Source of the DNA: Photobacterium kishitanii
GTDB taxonomy: Bacteria > Pseudomonadota > Gammaproteobacteria > Enterobacterales > Vibrionaceae
Reading direction: 5' to 3'
DNA: 64,000 nucleotides
NCBI RefSeq assembly: GCF_003026355.1
Contig: NZ_PYON01000008.1
Coordinates: forward strand, 1-64,000
Shown here: positions 8,260-18,458 of the stretch, piece after piece
Layout of the letters: each line of letters begins with the position of its first letter
Position numbering within the stretch: position 1 is the stretch's first letter
Position numbers and translations under genes: made by a program
The notes under the pieces: model-generated
What the model was told of the DNA's origin: nothing
What the model saw: the letters and a program-made list of their open reading frames with translations, nothing else
The model's database searches: none

Positions 8260-8903
8260 TACAATACTCCCATTAAGTAAACAACACTGAACACACAGAT
8301 CCAGATAATATCTAGGAAGTGCCAGAACAGGCTTAAACAGGCTAAGCGGGTTTTGTTTTCTGTAGAGAAGCCATCACGCTTAAAGTGGAAGAACAGCACG
8401 ATCATCCACACTAAACCTGCAAATACGTGTAATCCATGAGTCGCAACGAGACCATAAAATGCTGACCAGTACGCGCTGCTGTGGAATGTCGCACCTTCAC
8501 TACTAAAATGATAGAACTCGTATAGTTCCATGATTAAGAAAGAGAAACCAAGCATGAAGGTGATGCCTAACCATTTGAACATACCTTTCATATCTTCATG
8601 GTTAGCTTTTAACATCGCCATGCCGAACGTAAAACTACTAAACAGTAGTAATGCGGTTTCTGCTAATACAAAGCTAAGGTTAAACAGCTCTTTGGGTTCA
8701 ATTAAGCCTGCAAAACTGTTGGAGTAAACGGCGTAAACTGCAAATAAAGTACCGAATAATAAACAGTCACTGAGGATATAAATCCAAAAACCAAAAATGG
8801 TATCACCAGCATAGTCATGATGGTCATGATCATCGAGATCATGACCGTCATTAGACTGAGCAGGGACATTGAGGTTAAATGTATCTTTTACTTCTGTAGT
8901 CAT
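8259..8903 (-). CDS. cyoC: Cytochrome bo3 quinol oxidase subunit III
   Basis: This 214-residue haem-copper oxidase subunit III has five predicted membrane helices and the typical THGLHVFAGLVWM and HFLDIIWI motifs. The N-terminal tail is rich in Asp and His (DGHDLDDHDHHD), which is unusual and could bind metal. It lies 15 bases after cyoB and overlaps cyoD by one base. The subunit does not carry redox centres but stabilises proton uptake in related enzymes. Confidence 0.95.
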   Translation of the reverse strand: MTTEVKDTFNLNVPAQSNDGHDLDDHDHHDYAGDTIFGFWIYILSDCLLFGTLFAVYAVYSNSFAGLIEPKELFNLSFVLAETALLLFSSFTFGMAMLKANHEDMKGMFKWLGITFMLGFSFLIMELYEFYHFSSEGATFHSSAYWSAFYGLVATHGLHVFAGLVWMIVLFFHFKRDGFSTENKTRLACLSLFWHFLDIIWICVFSVVYLMGVL

Positions 8904-8918
8904 AGCTGCTCTCGTCCC

Positions 8919-11006
8919 TTATGCCATTGAGTCTGCTGGTTTTAGACCTGATGGATCGAAATCATCATCATCTTCACCATCTTCGTTTTCAAGTGTCTTC
9001 TCACCGCGCGCTTTAGCAAGATGTTTACGTTCAATTGCTTCAACTTCAGAGACTTCAACGTAGTAATCTTTATTGCGTTGGAAGCTATAAATGATCCATG
9101 AAGCAATCATGCCCACCGTACCTGCAATAACCATCCACCAGATATGCCAGATAAAAGCAAAGCCAAACATTAATGAGAACATACTGATAACTACACCTGC
9201 CCACGTGTTTTTCGGCATGTGGATGCGCTTATAACGCTCAGGTTCTTTGTAAGCTAAACCATGTTCTTTAGCGTAATGGTGCTCATCACGGTCATGAATT
9301 TTAGGTAATAGAGCAAAGTTATAGAATGGAGGAGGGGACGATGTTGCCCATTCCAAAGTACGGCCATTCCATGGGTCACCAGTAAGATCCACATTCTTTT
9401 TACGATCACGGATACTGACGTAAATTTGATAGAATTGAACCGCGATACCGGCAGCGACAATACAAACACCAAATGCAGCTACCCATAAGTAAGGTGCCCA
9501 CTCTGGGTTATCTGCAACATTAAGGCGACGAGTCATACCGTTAAAACCAAGTACATACACTGGCATGAAGGCAACAAAGAAACCAACAGTCCAAAGTACG
9601 CATGAGATTTTGCCTAGGCGTTCATCAAGGGTGAATCCTGTTGCTTTAGGGAACCAATAAGTGAGACCAGCAAAGTAACCAAATAGTGCACCACCAATAA
9701 TAACGTTATGGAAGTGGGCTATAACGAACAGACTGTTGTGTAGAACAAAGTTAGCTGCTGGTATAGCAAGCATTACGCCAGTCATACCACCAATAGTAAA
9801 TGTGATCAGGAACGCAATCGTCCACCACATACTGGCACTGAACTCAACCCGTCCTTTATACATGGTAAATAACCAGTTGAAGATCTTAACCCCAGTTGGA
9901 ATTGAGATAATCATGGTAGCAATACCAAAGAAGGCGTTAACACTTGCTCCTGCGCCCATGGTAAAGAAGTGATGCAGCCATACGATAAATGACAACACCA
10001 TAATAACCATCGTTGCCCATACTAATGACGTATAACCAAAGAGGCGTTTACGAGAGAAAGTAGCGGTTATTTCGGAAAAAATACCGAAAGCAGGTAATAC
10101 CAGAATATAAACTTCAGGGTGACCCCATGCCCAAATTAAATTGACGTACATCATTTGGTTACCACCCATATCAGTGGTAAAGAAATGGGTGCCAACATAA
10201 CGATCTAGCGTAAGCAGCGTTAGAGTGACAGTCAAAATAGGGAAGGCGAGTACAATCAGTGCGTTGGCACACAGTGATGTCCATGTAAATACCGGCATTT
10301 GCATCATTTTCATGCCTGGCGCACGCATACGAAGGATAGTAACAACAAAGTTAATCCCTGTTAGCAATGTACCGATACCTGATATTTGCAGTGACCATAA
10401 CCAATAATCAACCCCGACCCAAGGATTTGCATCCATGCCCGAAAGCGGTGGGTAGGCTAACCAACCTGTTGCGGCAAACTCACCAATAAACAGTGACATG
10501 TTAATTAAGATAACACCGACAACGAATAGCCAAAAACTCAGGGAGTTTAAAAATGGGAAGGCAACGTCGCGGGCACCTATCTGCAATGGCACAATAATAT
10601 TCATTAAACCCACCACGAATGGCATCGCAACGAAGAAAATCATGATCACGCCATGAGCAGTAAAGACTTGATCGTAGTGTTCTGGTGGAAGATAGCTAGC
10701 ATCAATCGTTGATGCCGCTTGTTGAGAACGCATCAGTATTGCGTCAGAGAAACCACGTACGAGCATCACCATTGAGACGATGATGTACATAATACCTATT
10801 TTTTTATGATCAACAGAGGTAAACCATTCACTCCATAAGTAGTGCCATTTCTTTTGATAAGTGATTAATCCTAACAGTGCCAGTCCACCGAGCACGACTG
10901 CTATCATGACCGGGAAAACAACTGGATCGGTAAAAGGAATTACATCCCAATTTAATTTGCCGAAAATTGGATCCGCTTCGGCGTATACATCCCCTTTATA
11001 GGCCAT
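8919..11006 (-). CDS. cyoB: Cytochrome bo3 quinol oxidase subunit I
   Basis: This catalytic subunit reduces O2 to water and pumps protons, using haem b, haem o3 and CuB. The ligands are visible in order: AHGVIMIFF (haem b), WGHPEVYI with the His-Tyr pair and proton-channel Glu, WLHHFFTMG (two CuB His) and HFHNVIIGG (haem ligands). I chose the ATG at 11006, which follows GGGAGT and gives the family start [18 protein letters not shown]; a longer frame reaches back to 11066 into cyoA. It overlaps the end of cyoA by 11 bases. The last 30 residues form an acidic cytoplasmic tail. Confidence 0.96.
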   Translation of the reverse strand: MAYKGDVYAEADPIFGKLNWDVIPFTDPVVFPVMIAVVLGGLALLGLITYQKKWHYLWSEWFTSVDHKKIGIMYIIVSMVMLVRGFSDAILMRSQQAASTIDASYLPPEHYDQVFTAHGVIMIFFVAMPFVVGLMNIIVPLQIGARDVAFPFLNSLSFWLFVVGVILINMSLFIGEFAATGWLAYPPLSGMDANPWVGVDYWLWSLQISGIGTLLTGINFVVTILRMRAPGMKMMQMPVFTWTSLCANALIVLAFPILTVTLTLLTLDRYVGTHFFTTDMGGNQMMYVNLIWAWGHPEVYILVLPAFGIFSEITATFSRKRLFGYTSLVWATMVIMVLSFIVWLHHFFTMGAGASVNAFFGIATMIISIPTGVKIFNWLFTMYKGRVEFSASMWWTIAFLITFTIGGMTGVMLAIPAANFVLHNSLFVIAHFHNVIIGGALFGYFAGLTYWFPKATGFTLDERLGKISCVLWTVGFFVAFMPVYVLGFNGMTRRLNVADNPEWAPYLWVAAFGVCIVAAGIAVQFYQIYVSIRDRKKNVDLTGDPWNGRTLEWATSSPPPFYNFALLPKIHDRDEHHYAKEHGLAYKEPERYKRIHMPKNTWAGVVISMFSLMFGFAFIWHIWWMVIAGTVGMIASWIIYSFQRNKDYYVEVSEVEAIERKHLAKARGEKTLENEDGEDDDDFDPSGLKPADSMA

Positions 11007-11883
11007 TTTGGACTCCCGCGTGCTTCTCAATAATGTCTTTAAATTTAAGCGGTGCAACAGAGGCAAAATATGTCACCGGATGTGGCGCAGTTATTTGTTC
11101 TTTAGCATTCGCTGTTAGTTGGTTATAGCTATTGCTATTTAATACTTGCTCAGAGGCTTTAACTTTTTGAATCCATTGTTCAAAATCAGCGTCGTTAACA
11201 GCGTGTGCCTTAAATCGCATGTTAGCAAAGCCATAACCACTGTAATTTGCTGAGATTCCTCGATAAGATCCTTCTTCCTGAGCCATGAGATTTAAACGGT
11301 TTTCCATACCAGCCATTGCGTAAACTTGGCTACCTAGCTGTGGAATAAAAAATGAATTCATGGCGGTATCTGAAGTAACTAAGAATTTAACTGGACGGTT
11401 AACTGGCAAGGCAATTTCATTGACTGTAGCGATCTGTTGTTCAGGATAGATAAATAGCCATTTCCAATTCATTGCAACGACTTGAATGGTTAATGGTTCT
11501 TTATCAGAAACGATTTCTTTTCTTGGATCGAGAGAATAAGAGGTTTGGTAGGTGATCCAACCAAGCGCTAAAACAATAAGACAAGGTACAGTCCATACGA
11601 TGACTTCTATTTTAGTCGAATGCTCCCACTCAGGAGTGTATTCAGCCTCTTTGTTGCTATGACGGTATTTATAAGGAAAATAAATGGTCATGAACAAAAC
11701 AGGGACGATAATGATTGCCATCAGTAATACTGAGGTAATTATTAATGATGATTGCGCTTCGCCAATGATGCCTTTCGAGTCAAAGAGCACCATATTACTA
11801 CTGGCGAAAAGAGCGATCAAAAGTAATGTTGCAAGTAGGGTAAGAAGAATTATTATCATCTTCTTACTACGAATTATTTTCAT
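10996..11883 (-). CDS. cyoA: Cytochrome bo3 quinol oxidase subunit II
   Basis: Subunit II has an N-terminal hydrophobic segment, a second membrane pair and a periplasmic cupredoxin domain. The conserved [15 protein letters not shown] motif is present. The CuA ligands of cytochrome c oxidases are absent (no Cys pair between [11 protein letters not shown] and the MENRLNLMA segment), which marks it as a quinol oxidase. I chose ATG 11883 because a strong GGAGG site precedes it. It is the first gene of the cyo operon, with a 513-bp upstream region holding its promoter. No lipobox cysteine is obvious near the N terminus, unlike E. coli CyoA. Confidence 0.94.
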   Translation of the reverse strand: MKIIRSKKMIIILLTLLATLLLIALFASSNMVLFDSKGIIGEAQSSLIITSVLLMAIIIVPVLFMTIYFPYKYRHSNKEAEYTPEWEHSTKIEVIVWTVPCLIVLALGWITYQTSYSLDPRKEIVSDKEPLTIQVVAMNWKWLFIYPEQQIATVNEIALPVNRPVKFLVTSDTAMNSFFIPQLGSQVYAMAGMENRLNLMAQEEGSYRGISANYSGYGFANMRFKAHAVNDADFEQWIQKVKASEQVLNSNSYNQLTANAKEQITAPHPVTYFASVAPLKFKDIIEKHAGVQNGL

Positions 11884-12396
11884 TTTTCCTCCATGAACTA
11901 GCCTACTCATAAAAATCCAGTAATAACTGTTATAAAATAACCAACGACTGTTAATTTAAAGGTTAATGACTTGTGATTTTAATGGTTCTCAGTGTAACAA
12001 AAGATAACTACATGATATATATTATTTTATTATATTTACAAGCTAAAAATAGCTCGTTAATGTTGCTTGTTTGTTCATAAAGTACAATAACTAAACTTAT
12101 CTTTATCATCTTCGTTGTTGGATTTCCCTATTTTGGATCAATTAACACTAGTAATAAAATGCTTATTTTAAATAATTGTACTAAAAATGTTAAAAAACAT
12201 ACCTGTGTTATGTTTTTGAAAAAAAGTTTTCAATTTATTGATGATTTAATAGACGTTTTGCTGGGGGGGCTGTTTTCGAGGTGGCAATAATAATGTTGAG
12301 GGTAATCGTCAATGTTTGACATTTAGTTACTGTGTTATTTTTGAATATATTGGATACTGTATCTAGTACTGATTTTTATAGAGTAATGAAGATATT
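11884..12396. promoter_or_regulatory. Divergent intergenic region between cyoA and the LacI gene
   Basis: This AT-rich 513-bp gap must hold the promoters of the cyo operon (leftward) and the LacI gene (rightward). A hairpin with a perfect 9-bp stem (AAAAACATA/TATGTTTTT, 12193-12217) overlaps a second repeat TTGAAAA/TTTTCAA (12216-12233). I could not assign either to a known regulator, and no FNR or CRP consensus was seen. Confidence 0.5.
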
Positions 12397-13362
12397 ATGG
12401 CGCAAAAAATGACCATGGCTGATATTTCAAAGCAGCTTGGAATTTCAAAAATGACAGTGTCACGTTATTTTAACGGCGGTTATGTTTCAGAAGAAAATCG
12501 TCTTAAAATTGATGCCATCGTAAAAGAAAATCACTACACTCCTAATAAATTTGCGCGTTCTATTCGCAGTCAATCAAATATTATTGGTTTTATTGCGCCG
12601 CGTATTGAATCTTATACCACTAGTTTAGTGATTAAAGGGGCATTAGCGGCCGCGAATGAATCTAATGCACGAATGCTGTTTCATGCGACAGGGTTTAGCC
12701 ATGAATCTGAACGTCAAGCGGTGAGTGAGTTTAGTGGTTTAAATGCTCTTGGTACGATTGTTATTGCTTCAAAACACAGTGTAGAAGAGCCATTTTATCA
12801 AGGATTAGAAGATCTTATCTTTATTGGTAAACAGATCCCAGATCACTGCTGTTTATATTACCCTGAAAAAGCAGCTATTACGGCGTTGGTTTCCCAAACT
12901 ATTCGCCAATTACAGCAACAGCACGCACCATTTACAGCCATTCATTATATCTATGATGCGCGTATGCTTTCGTCTCGTACTCAACTAATGCAAATGACAA
13001 TCGCTGATATCGCACCAACACTGCCTTGTTCATTACAAGCGTTAGCTGATTCAGAACAAAAAGAAGCCTATCAAACGATTACACTGCAACCTAATCAGGT
13101 TTATTTCTGTGCTACCGATAATATTGCGATTCGTTTGTATCGTCGTGCTAAAGAGCAGAATTTAAAAATTGGCCATGATATTTGGGTGATAGGGATTGGT
13201 GATTATGACTACAGCGATTTATTAGTACCGAGTTTAACTAGCGTTGCTTTTAATTATTATCAGATGGGTTATCAAGCAGTAAAGAAGCTAATTAAACGCG
13301 ATTCAAGTTCCTGCGAAGGTCAATTTGAGTTAAAAATCAGAGAAAGCTCTCAGTTCATTTAA
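12397..13362 (+). CDS. LacI-family regulator of the alpha-glucoside locus
   Basis: The N terminus is a LacI-type HTH (TMADISKQLGISKMTVSRYF) with the hinge helix near NKFARSIRSQ, followed by a periplasmic-binding-protein-like effector domain to residue 321. It lies directly upstream of, and in the same direction as, the alpha-glucosidase gene. The 91-bp gap between them carries an 18-bp palindrome with a LacI-like centre. It therefore probably represses the GH13-PTS-phosphatase genes until a sugar or sugar phosphate is present. Which of maltose, trehalose, sucrose or another glucoside is the signal cannot be decided from sequence. Confidence 0.9.
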   Translation: MAQKMTMADISKQLGISKMTVSRYFNGGYVSEENRLKIDAIVKENHYTPNKFARSIRSQSNIIGFIAPRIESYTTSLVIKGALAAANESNARMLFHATGFSHESERQAVSEFSGLNALGTIVIASKHSVEEPFYQGLEDLIFIGKQIPDHCCLYYPEKAAITALVSQTIRQLQQQHAPFTAIHYIYDARMLSSRTQLMQMTIADIAPTLPCSLQALADSEQKEAYQTITLQPNQVYFCATDNIAIRLYRRAKEQNLKIGHDIWVIGIGDYDYSDLLVPSLTSVAFNYYQMGYQAVKKLIKRDSSSCEGQFELKIRESSQFI

Positions 13363-13399
13363 AAACATTTTGCATATCAATCCATTCGATCTTACCTTG

Positions 13400-13417
13400 T
13401 GTGTTATCGGTAACACA
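13400..13417 (+). promoter_or_regulatory. Candidate LacI-family operator
   Basis: The sequence TGTGTTATCGGTAACACA has perfect 7-bp arms around a central TCGG, like LacI-family operators. It is 37 bases before the alpha-glucosidase start, and a GATAAT hexamer at 13422-13427 immediately after it could be the -10 box, so binding would block transcription. Confidence 0.7.
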
Positions 13418-13453
13418 TAAAGATAATACATCGCATTCAGTAAGGTTAAATGG

Positions 13454-15187
13454 ATGAATCACTCTAATAATGCATCAGCAATATCACTGCCATGGTGGAA
13501 AACAGCGACCGCTTATCAAATATATCCACGGAGCTTTTTTGATAGTAATCAAGACGGTATCGGTGATATTGAAGGGATCATTACCAAACTTGATTACCTA
13601 GCTGATCTGGGTATTGATTTGGTGTGGATTTGTCCATTTTATCAATCTCCGAATGATGATAACGGTTATGACATCAGTGATTATCAAGCGATCCATCCTG
13701 ACTTTGGCAGCCTTGAAGATGTTGATCGCCTAATTTGTGCGGCACATGCCCGTGGTATTCGTATCATTATGGATTTGGTGATTAATCATACTAGTGATGA
13801 GCACCCGTGGTTTATTGAATCTCGCCAAAGTAAAACTAACCCTAAACGTGATTGGTATATCTGGCGTGATGGCTGTGAGCCTACCTCAGAAAAACCGACT
13901 TACGACCCTAATAATTGGGAAAGTATTTTTCATGGCAGTGCATGGCAATATGATGCCGAGACTGCCCAATATTATTTACATCTCTTTTCTAAAAAGCAGC
14001 CTGATCTTAATTGGCAGAATCCCGAAGTTAAACAAGCCTTATTTTCGATGATCCATTGGTGGTTAGCGCGTGGTATTGATGGCTTTAGAGTGGATGCGAT
14101 TAGTCATATTCAAAAGCAACCGAATTTGCCTTCATTACCTAATCCGAAGGGTGATGATTATGTGTCTTCATTTGATTATCACATGAATGTTGATGGGATT
14201 GAGCAGCATTTATATGAACTGCGCGATCAGGCTTTTGCACCGTTTGATATTGTTACCGTTGGCGAAGCGAATGGTGTTGATGCAAAAGATGCGTTGACCT
14301 GGGTTGCTGAATCGACTGAGACCGATAAAGGTGGTGTTTTTAATATGATCTTCCAGTTTGAACACATGAAATTGTGGGCAGAAGAGCAGAACCGTGATCA
14401 GTTTAATCTTGTTGAATTTAAGCAAATATTAACTCGCTGGCAAAATACATTGGAAGGTAAAGGCTGGAATGCGCTGTATCTAGAAAACCATGACCAAGCT
14501 CGCTGTATTAATACCTTTGCCAATGTTAATCATTGGTATGGTAGCGCAACCGCATTAGCAACCTGTTATTTCTTGATGAAAGGAACGCCGTTTATTTATC
14601 AAGGGCAAGAGCTTGGCATGATCAATCATCAATTTATGGCATTGGATGAATTTAATGATGTTTCAGCTAAAAATTTAATCACCAAATTGCAGCAACAGGG
14701 GCAATCTGATCAGTCTATTTTAGCGTTATTAAATCAAGTCTCTCGTGATCACAGTCGTCTTCCAATGCCGTGGAACAATCGTCCGTTTGGTGGTTTTTCG
14801 AAAGTGAAACCATGGATAACGGTTAATCCTAATTACACCGATATTAACGTTGAACAGCAACAGCAAGATTCGAATTCGATTTTACAGTTTTATAAACAGT
14901 TAATTATGCTACGAAAAAACAATCAAAATTTAATTACTGGTCGTTATCAATTATTGCTAGAAAATGACACTAATATTTATGCATATCAAAGAATTAGTTC
15001 CGATGAAACCTGGATTATCATCACCAATTTAAGTGATATTGAGGTTCAGGTTGATATTGATAATACGCTGTTAGGAGAGTTAGTACTGGATAACCAAACA
15101 CCGAATAATGACAACGTGAGACTAGATTTTATGGCCACAAAAATAGCGCCAGCCTATGCCGCCTATGTGTTTGTGAAAAAACATTAA
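13454..15187 (+). CDS. GH13 alpha-glucosidase (QPDLN subfamily)
   Basis: This 577-residue cytosolic enzyme hydrolyses terminal alpha-glucosidic bonds of short oligosaccharides. The GH13 sites are visible: MDLVINH near residue 106, QPDLN near 182, nucleophile D214 in GFRVDAIS, acid E271 in TVGEANG and D347 in ENHDQAR. QPDLN marks the oligo-1,6-/alpha-1,4-glucosidase group. The Ala after D214, rather than Val, has been linked to alpha-1,4 preference in this group. There is no signal peptide, consistent with action on PTS-imported sugar. An AAGG site precedes ATG 13454. TreC-like trehalose-6-phosphate hydrolase is the main alternative. Confidence 0.85.
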   Translation: MNHSNNASAISLPWWKTATAYQIYPRSFFDSNQDGIGDIEGIITKLDYLADLGIDLVWICPFYQSPNDDNGYDISDYQAIHPDFGSLEDVDRLICAAHARGIRIIMDLVINHTSDEHPWFIESRQSKTNPKRDWYIWRDGCEPTSEKPTYDPNNWESIFHGSAWQYDAETAQYYLHLFSKKQPDLNWQNPEVKQALFSMIHWWLARGIDGFRVDAISHIQKQPNLPSLPNPKGDDYVSSFDYHMNVDGIEQHLYELRDQAFAPFDIVTVGEANGVDAKDALTWVAESTETDKGGVFNMIFQFEHMKLWAEEQNRDQFNLVEFKQILTRWQNTLEGKGWNALYLENHDQARCINTFANVNHWYGSATALATCYFLMKGTPFIYQGQELGMINHQFMALDEFNDVSAKNLITKLQQQGQSDQSILALLNQVSRDHSRLPMPWNNRPFGGFSKVKPWITVNPNYTDINVEQQQQDSNSILQFYKQLIMLRKNNQNLITGRYQLLLENDTNIYAYQRISSDETWIIITNLSDIEVQVDIDNTLLGELVLDNQTPNNDNVRLDFMATKIAPAYAAYVFVKKH

Positions 15188-15246
15188 TTGTGTTTATGGC
15201 AGGTCATTGATGACGTAAACCTGCCATCTCAATCAAGGAATTAGTT

Positions 15247-16869
15247 ATGAGTAAATTGTTCTCGTTTGATTTTTGGCAACGATTTGGTAAATCCCTAATC
15301 GTTGTTATCGCAGTAATGCCTGCTGCCGGTATTATGATCTCATTGGGTAAAGTGGTTGCCATGTATGCCGGTGGGATTGGCGCTATCGAAACCTTAGGCC
15401 ATATTATGGAAAATATTGGCTGGGGTGTGATTGTTAACCTGCATCTATTGTTTGCTGTTGCTATTGGTGGTTCATGGGCAAAAGAGCGCGCAGGTGGTGC
15501 ATTTGCAGCTGTTATTGCTTTTATTCTAATTAACCGTACAACTGGGGTTATTTTTGGCGTTAATGGCGCGATGATGAGTGATCCCCACGCGACAGTGATG
15601 AGTCTGTTTGGTACTGAACTGCCTGTTTCTCAATTTTTTACGACTATTTTAGGCGCACCAGCACTTAACATGGGTGTATTTATTGGCATTATTTCGGGTT
15701 ATCTGGGAGCCAATTTATATAACCGCTATTACGATTTTTCTCGTTTACCAGAAGCATTAGCGTTCTTTAATGGTAAACGATTCGTCCCTTTTACGGTAAT
15801 TTTTTATTCGGTAATTATTGCATTAGGATTAGCCGTTGTCTGGCCGCTAGTGCAAGGTGCGTTAAATGATTTTGGTCAATGGATTGCAAGTTCAAAAGAT
15901 AGCGCGCCGATTATCGCTCCATTTGTTTATGGGACGTTAGAGCGTTTATTACTGCCATTTGGCTTACATCATACGTTAACTATTCCAATGAACTACACCG
16001 AGTTAGGTGGCGCATACCAACTACTAACGGGTCCAAGCGCTGGTTCAAGTGTTTATGGTCAAGACCCATTATGGTTAGCGTGGGTGAGTGATTTAAATAA
16101 CTTGAAATTAACCGATCCAACCACTTACCAGCACTTATTAAACACGGTTCATCCTGCGCGCTTTAAAGCCGGTCAAGTGATCATTGCTGCTTCTTCACTA
16201 ATTGGTATCGGTTTGGCTATGTACCATTGTGTCGATAGTGATAAGCGTTTGCAATATAAGCCAATGTTCTTCTCTGCTTGTCTTGCTGTTTTGCTTACTG
16301 GTGTGACTGAGCCGATTGAGTTTATGTTCATGTTTGTCGCGCCAGTATTATATGTTGCCCATGCGATATTAACCGGCCTGGCTTTTGCGCTGGTGGATCT
16401 GATTGATTTACGTGTACATGCTTTTGGTTTAATTGAACTTATTACACGAGTTCCGATGATGATTTCCGCAGGAATTGGCAGTGATTTAATTAGTTTTGTA
16501 TTGGTGTGTATTGCTTTCTTTGCAATTAACTACACTTTGTTCCGCCTATTAATCGTTAAGTTTAATATTCCAACACCTGGGCGTGCTGGTAACTATATTG
16601 ATGAGAAAGCCGAAGGTATGTCGCAAGACGATAAACTTGAAATCATTATTCAGAACTTAGGGGGGCGCGACAATATTGCCGAGATTGATGCTTGTATGAC
16701 ACGTCTTCGTATTACCGTTAAAGATCCTGCATTAGTCGCTGATTATACATTATGGAAATCAACGGGTGCATTGGGGTTAGTGATTAAAGATCAAGGTGTA
16801 CAGGCCATTTATGGACCAGGTGTTGATGTGATTAAGTCGGCATTGATAGATAAGTTTGCTATGGCGTAA
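15247..16869 (+). CDS. PTS alpha-glucoside/maltose-type transporter, EIICB
   Basis: This 540-residue permease belongs to the glucose/glucoside PTS family, with an N-terminal EIIC membrane domain (residues 1-440) and a C-terminal EIIB domain. The phosphorylated cysteine is C483 in EIDACMTRLRI. The substrate-site segment FGLHHTLTIPMNYTELGG resembles maltose/alpha-glucoside members more than PtsG. It phosphorylates its sugar during import. No EIIA domain is fused or encoded nearby, so EIIA-Glc from elsewhere is presumed. It follows the alpha-glucosidase by 59 bases. Confidence 0.9.
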   Translation: MSKLFSFDFWQRFGKSLIVVIAVMPAAGIMISLGKVVAMYAGGIGAIETLGHIMENIGWGVIVNLHLLFAVAIGGSWAKERAGGAFAAVIAFILINRTTGVIFGVNGAMMSDPHATVMSLFGTELPVSQFFTTILGAPALNMGVFIGIISGYLGANLYNRYYDFSRLPEALAFFNGKRFVPFTVIFYSVIIALGLAVVWPLVQGALNDFGQWIASSKDSAPIIAPFVYGTLERLLLPFGLHHTLTIPMNYTELGGAYQLLTGPSAGSSVYGQDPLWLAWVSDLNNLKLTDPTTYQHLLNTVHPARFKAGQVIIAASSLIGIGLAMYHCVDSDKRLQYKPMFFSACLAVLLTGVTEPIEFMFMFVAPVLYVAHAILTGLAFALVDLIDLRVHAFGLIELITRVPMMISAGIGSDLISFVLVCIAFFAINYTLFRLLIVKFNIPTPGRAGNYIDEKAEGMSQDDKLEIIIQNLGGRDNIAEIDACMTRLRITVKDPALVADYTLWKSTGALGLVIKDQGVQAIYGPGVDVIKSALIDKFAMA

Positions 16870-16900
16870 TAAGCAATCGCGAATAGGGAGCATTATCGAT

Positions 16901-16928
16901 AAGCGTAGTAGTAATGCTACGCTTTTTT
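16901..16928 (+). terminator. Terminator between EIICB and the phosphatase gene
   Basis: An 8-bp stem AAGCGTAG/CTACGCTT is followed by a T run. It lies inside an apparent operon, so the phosphatase gene may be expressed by partial read-through or from its own promoter. Confidence 0.85.
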
Positions 16929-16959
16929 ATCTCACATAACATCGATAAGTGAATAATTT

Positions 16960-17772
16960 ATGAAGTTATTGACATTAAATACCCACAGTTGGCAAGAAGA
17001 TAATCAATTACAAAAATTAGACATAGTGGCTCAGGCAATTATAGAGCAACATTGTGATGTTATTGCGTTACAAGAGGTGAATCAGCATCATCTTAGTACT
17101 GTTATTAGTGAGCAGACATTAAGTAATCATCCTGTCCGTGAGGATAATTATGGCTATTTATTACAGCAAAAATTAGCAGAATTAGGTCATCATTATCAAT
17201 TAACTTGGGATTTCGTTCATCAGAGTTACGATGTTTACCAAGAAGGACTCGCATTTTTAACTCGATTACCGATTATTGAACATCAGGTTATTGATTTAAA
17301 TGATCACTATGATGAAAGTAATTGGAAGCATCGTCGTGCTGTACGAATTAAAGTTGTTTATCAACACCGAGAAATTGATTTTTATAATTGCCACTGCGGC
17401 TGGTGGAATGACAAAGAAAGCCTATTTACTGATCACTTAAATAGAATTACAGCAGTATTATCATCTCGATTGAGTTTCTTGTTAGGCGACTTTAATAATC
17501 CTAGCCATATTCGTAATGAGGGCTATGATTATGCGTTACAATGTAACTTATATGATTGCTACTCTATCTCTGAGAGTAAAGATACGGGCACAACAGTTAT
17601 TAAAAATATTGATGGCTGGCAAAAAAATACTCAAGCGTTACGACTTGATTATATTTTTAGTAATCAGAAAGTTGCTGTAATGCAGCATCGGGTTATTTTT
17701 AATGATGATTTTTATGAGGCGGTGTCGGATCATTTCGGGATCATTATGGATGTGACTATTGTCACAGAGTAG
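16960..17772 (+). CDS. mapP: EEP-superfamily sugar-phosphate phosphatase, MapP-like
   Basis: This 270-residue protein has the endonuclease/exonuclease/phosphatase fold: LTLNTHS, IALQEVN (catalytic Glu), the His in NCHCGWW, LLGDFNNP, RLDYIF and SDHFGI. Members next to maltose-type PTS genes include MapP, the maltose 6'-phosphate phosphatase described in Enterococcus faecalis. Here it sits 90 bases after an alpha-glucoside EIICB and near an alpha-glucosidase, so it most likely dephosphorylates the imported sugar phosphate to a free disaccharide for hydrolysis. Specificity is inferred from neighbours; a nuclease or other phosphatase role is not excluded. Confidence 0.7.
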   Translation: MKLLTLNTHSWQEDNQLQKLDIVAQAIIEQHCDVIALQEVNQHHLSTVISEQTLSNHPVREDNYGYLLQQKLAELGHHYQLTWDFVHQSYDVYQEGLAFLTRLPIIEHQVIDLNDHYDESNWKHRRAVRIKVVYQHREIDFYNCHCGWWNDKESLFTDHLNRITAVLSSRLSFLLGDFNNPSHIRNEGYDYALQCNLYDCYSISESKDTGTTVIKNIDGWQKNTQALRLDYIFSNQKVAVMQHRVIFNDDFYEAVSDHFGIIMDVTIVTE

Positions 17773-17796
17773 TTTGTAAATAAGCTTTGGATATAA

Positions 17797-17829
17797 AAAA
17801 GCTCAAATTCAACGGTGAATTGAGCTTTT
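17797..17829. terminator. Convergent terminator
   Basis: A hairpin with GCTCAA/TTGAGC arms extended by TTCA/TGAA and flanking A and T runs lies between convergent genes and can serve both strands. Confidence 0.8.
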
Positions 17830-17843
17830 GCTATATTCTATTG

Positions 17844-18440
17844 CTATCTCAGATCAATATTTGTGACTTCAGCGTGAATCAAGTAACTCTCTGACTTTGG
17901 TACTTTGAAGCTGATAGGTTTACCTTGTTGCTGAGTCTTGGGACGGAAATAGGTTTCTGGCATACGGTTAATTGCGCGCCATAAGGTAACATCTTCAGCT
18001 GCAATTGTTTGACCCTGCATATCACTTAAACGTACTTTCATCGTGACATTAACGACTGATTTTGAATTTTGGTTAGTCATCATTGTTGGAATAACCAGTG
18101 TACCATTTTTATAATGTGCAGCTGATAACAATATATCCACGCCGCTATCACTAAGTTGTTGGATTGCTTTTTTAGCACCAAGTTCAACAGTAACTCCTTT
18201 TGAGGCGCTAATAATAGGGATCGCAGCTGCAGACGTTGCTATAACAGGTGTTTCAGTCGTAACGTTAAGTGTTTGTTTTGTTTGGGGAGTATTAGCCTGA
18301 TGTTTATATTGCCAAGTAAAATTATCATGCAGAATAACTTCACGGCCATCATTGAGAGTGAGTGTTTGATCGGCTGCCCATACAGAACTTGAGGCTATTA
18401 ATGCAATGATAGCACCGCATAGTTGAGTTTTATTTAGCAT
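17844..18440 (-). CDS. Secreted DUF3157-like protein
   Basis: This 198-residue protein starts with a signal peptide (about 1-22, ending VWA), followed by the short motif LNDGREVILHDNFTWQY typical of a small family of vibrio exported proteins, which I believe is DUF3157. The C-terminal half has beta-strand character. It is encoded 18 bases after yccS on the same strand and is probably co-transcribed with it. The function is unknown. Confidence 0.65.
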   Translation of the reverse strand: MLNKTQLCGAIIALIASSSVWAADQTLTLNDGREVILHDNFTWQYKHQANTPQTKQTLNVTTETPVIATSAAAIPIISASKGVTVELGAKKAIQQLSDSGVDILLSAAHYKNGTLVIPTMMTNQNSKSVVNVTMKVRLSDMQGQTIAAEDVTLWRAINRMPETYFRPKTQQQGKPISFKVPKSESYLIHAEVTNIDLR

Positions 18441-18458
18441 TATTATGTCCTTAATATC

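Noticed and set aside
16901-16928. Riboswitch or attenuator in front of the phosphatase gene
   Set aside because: Only a simple terminator hairpin is visible; no aptamer-like or alternative antiterminator structure was found.
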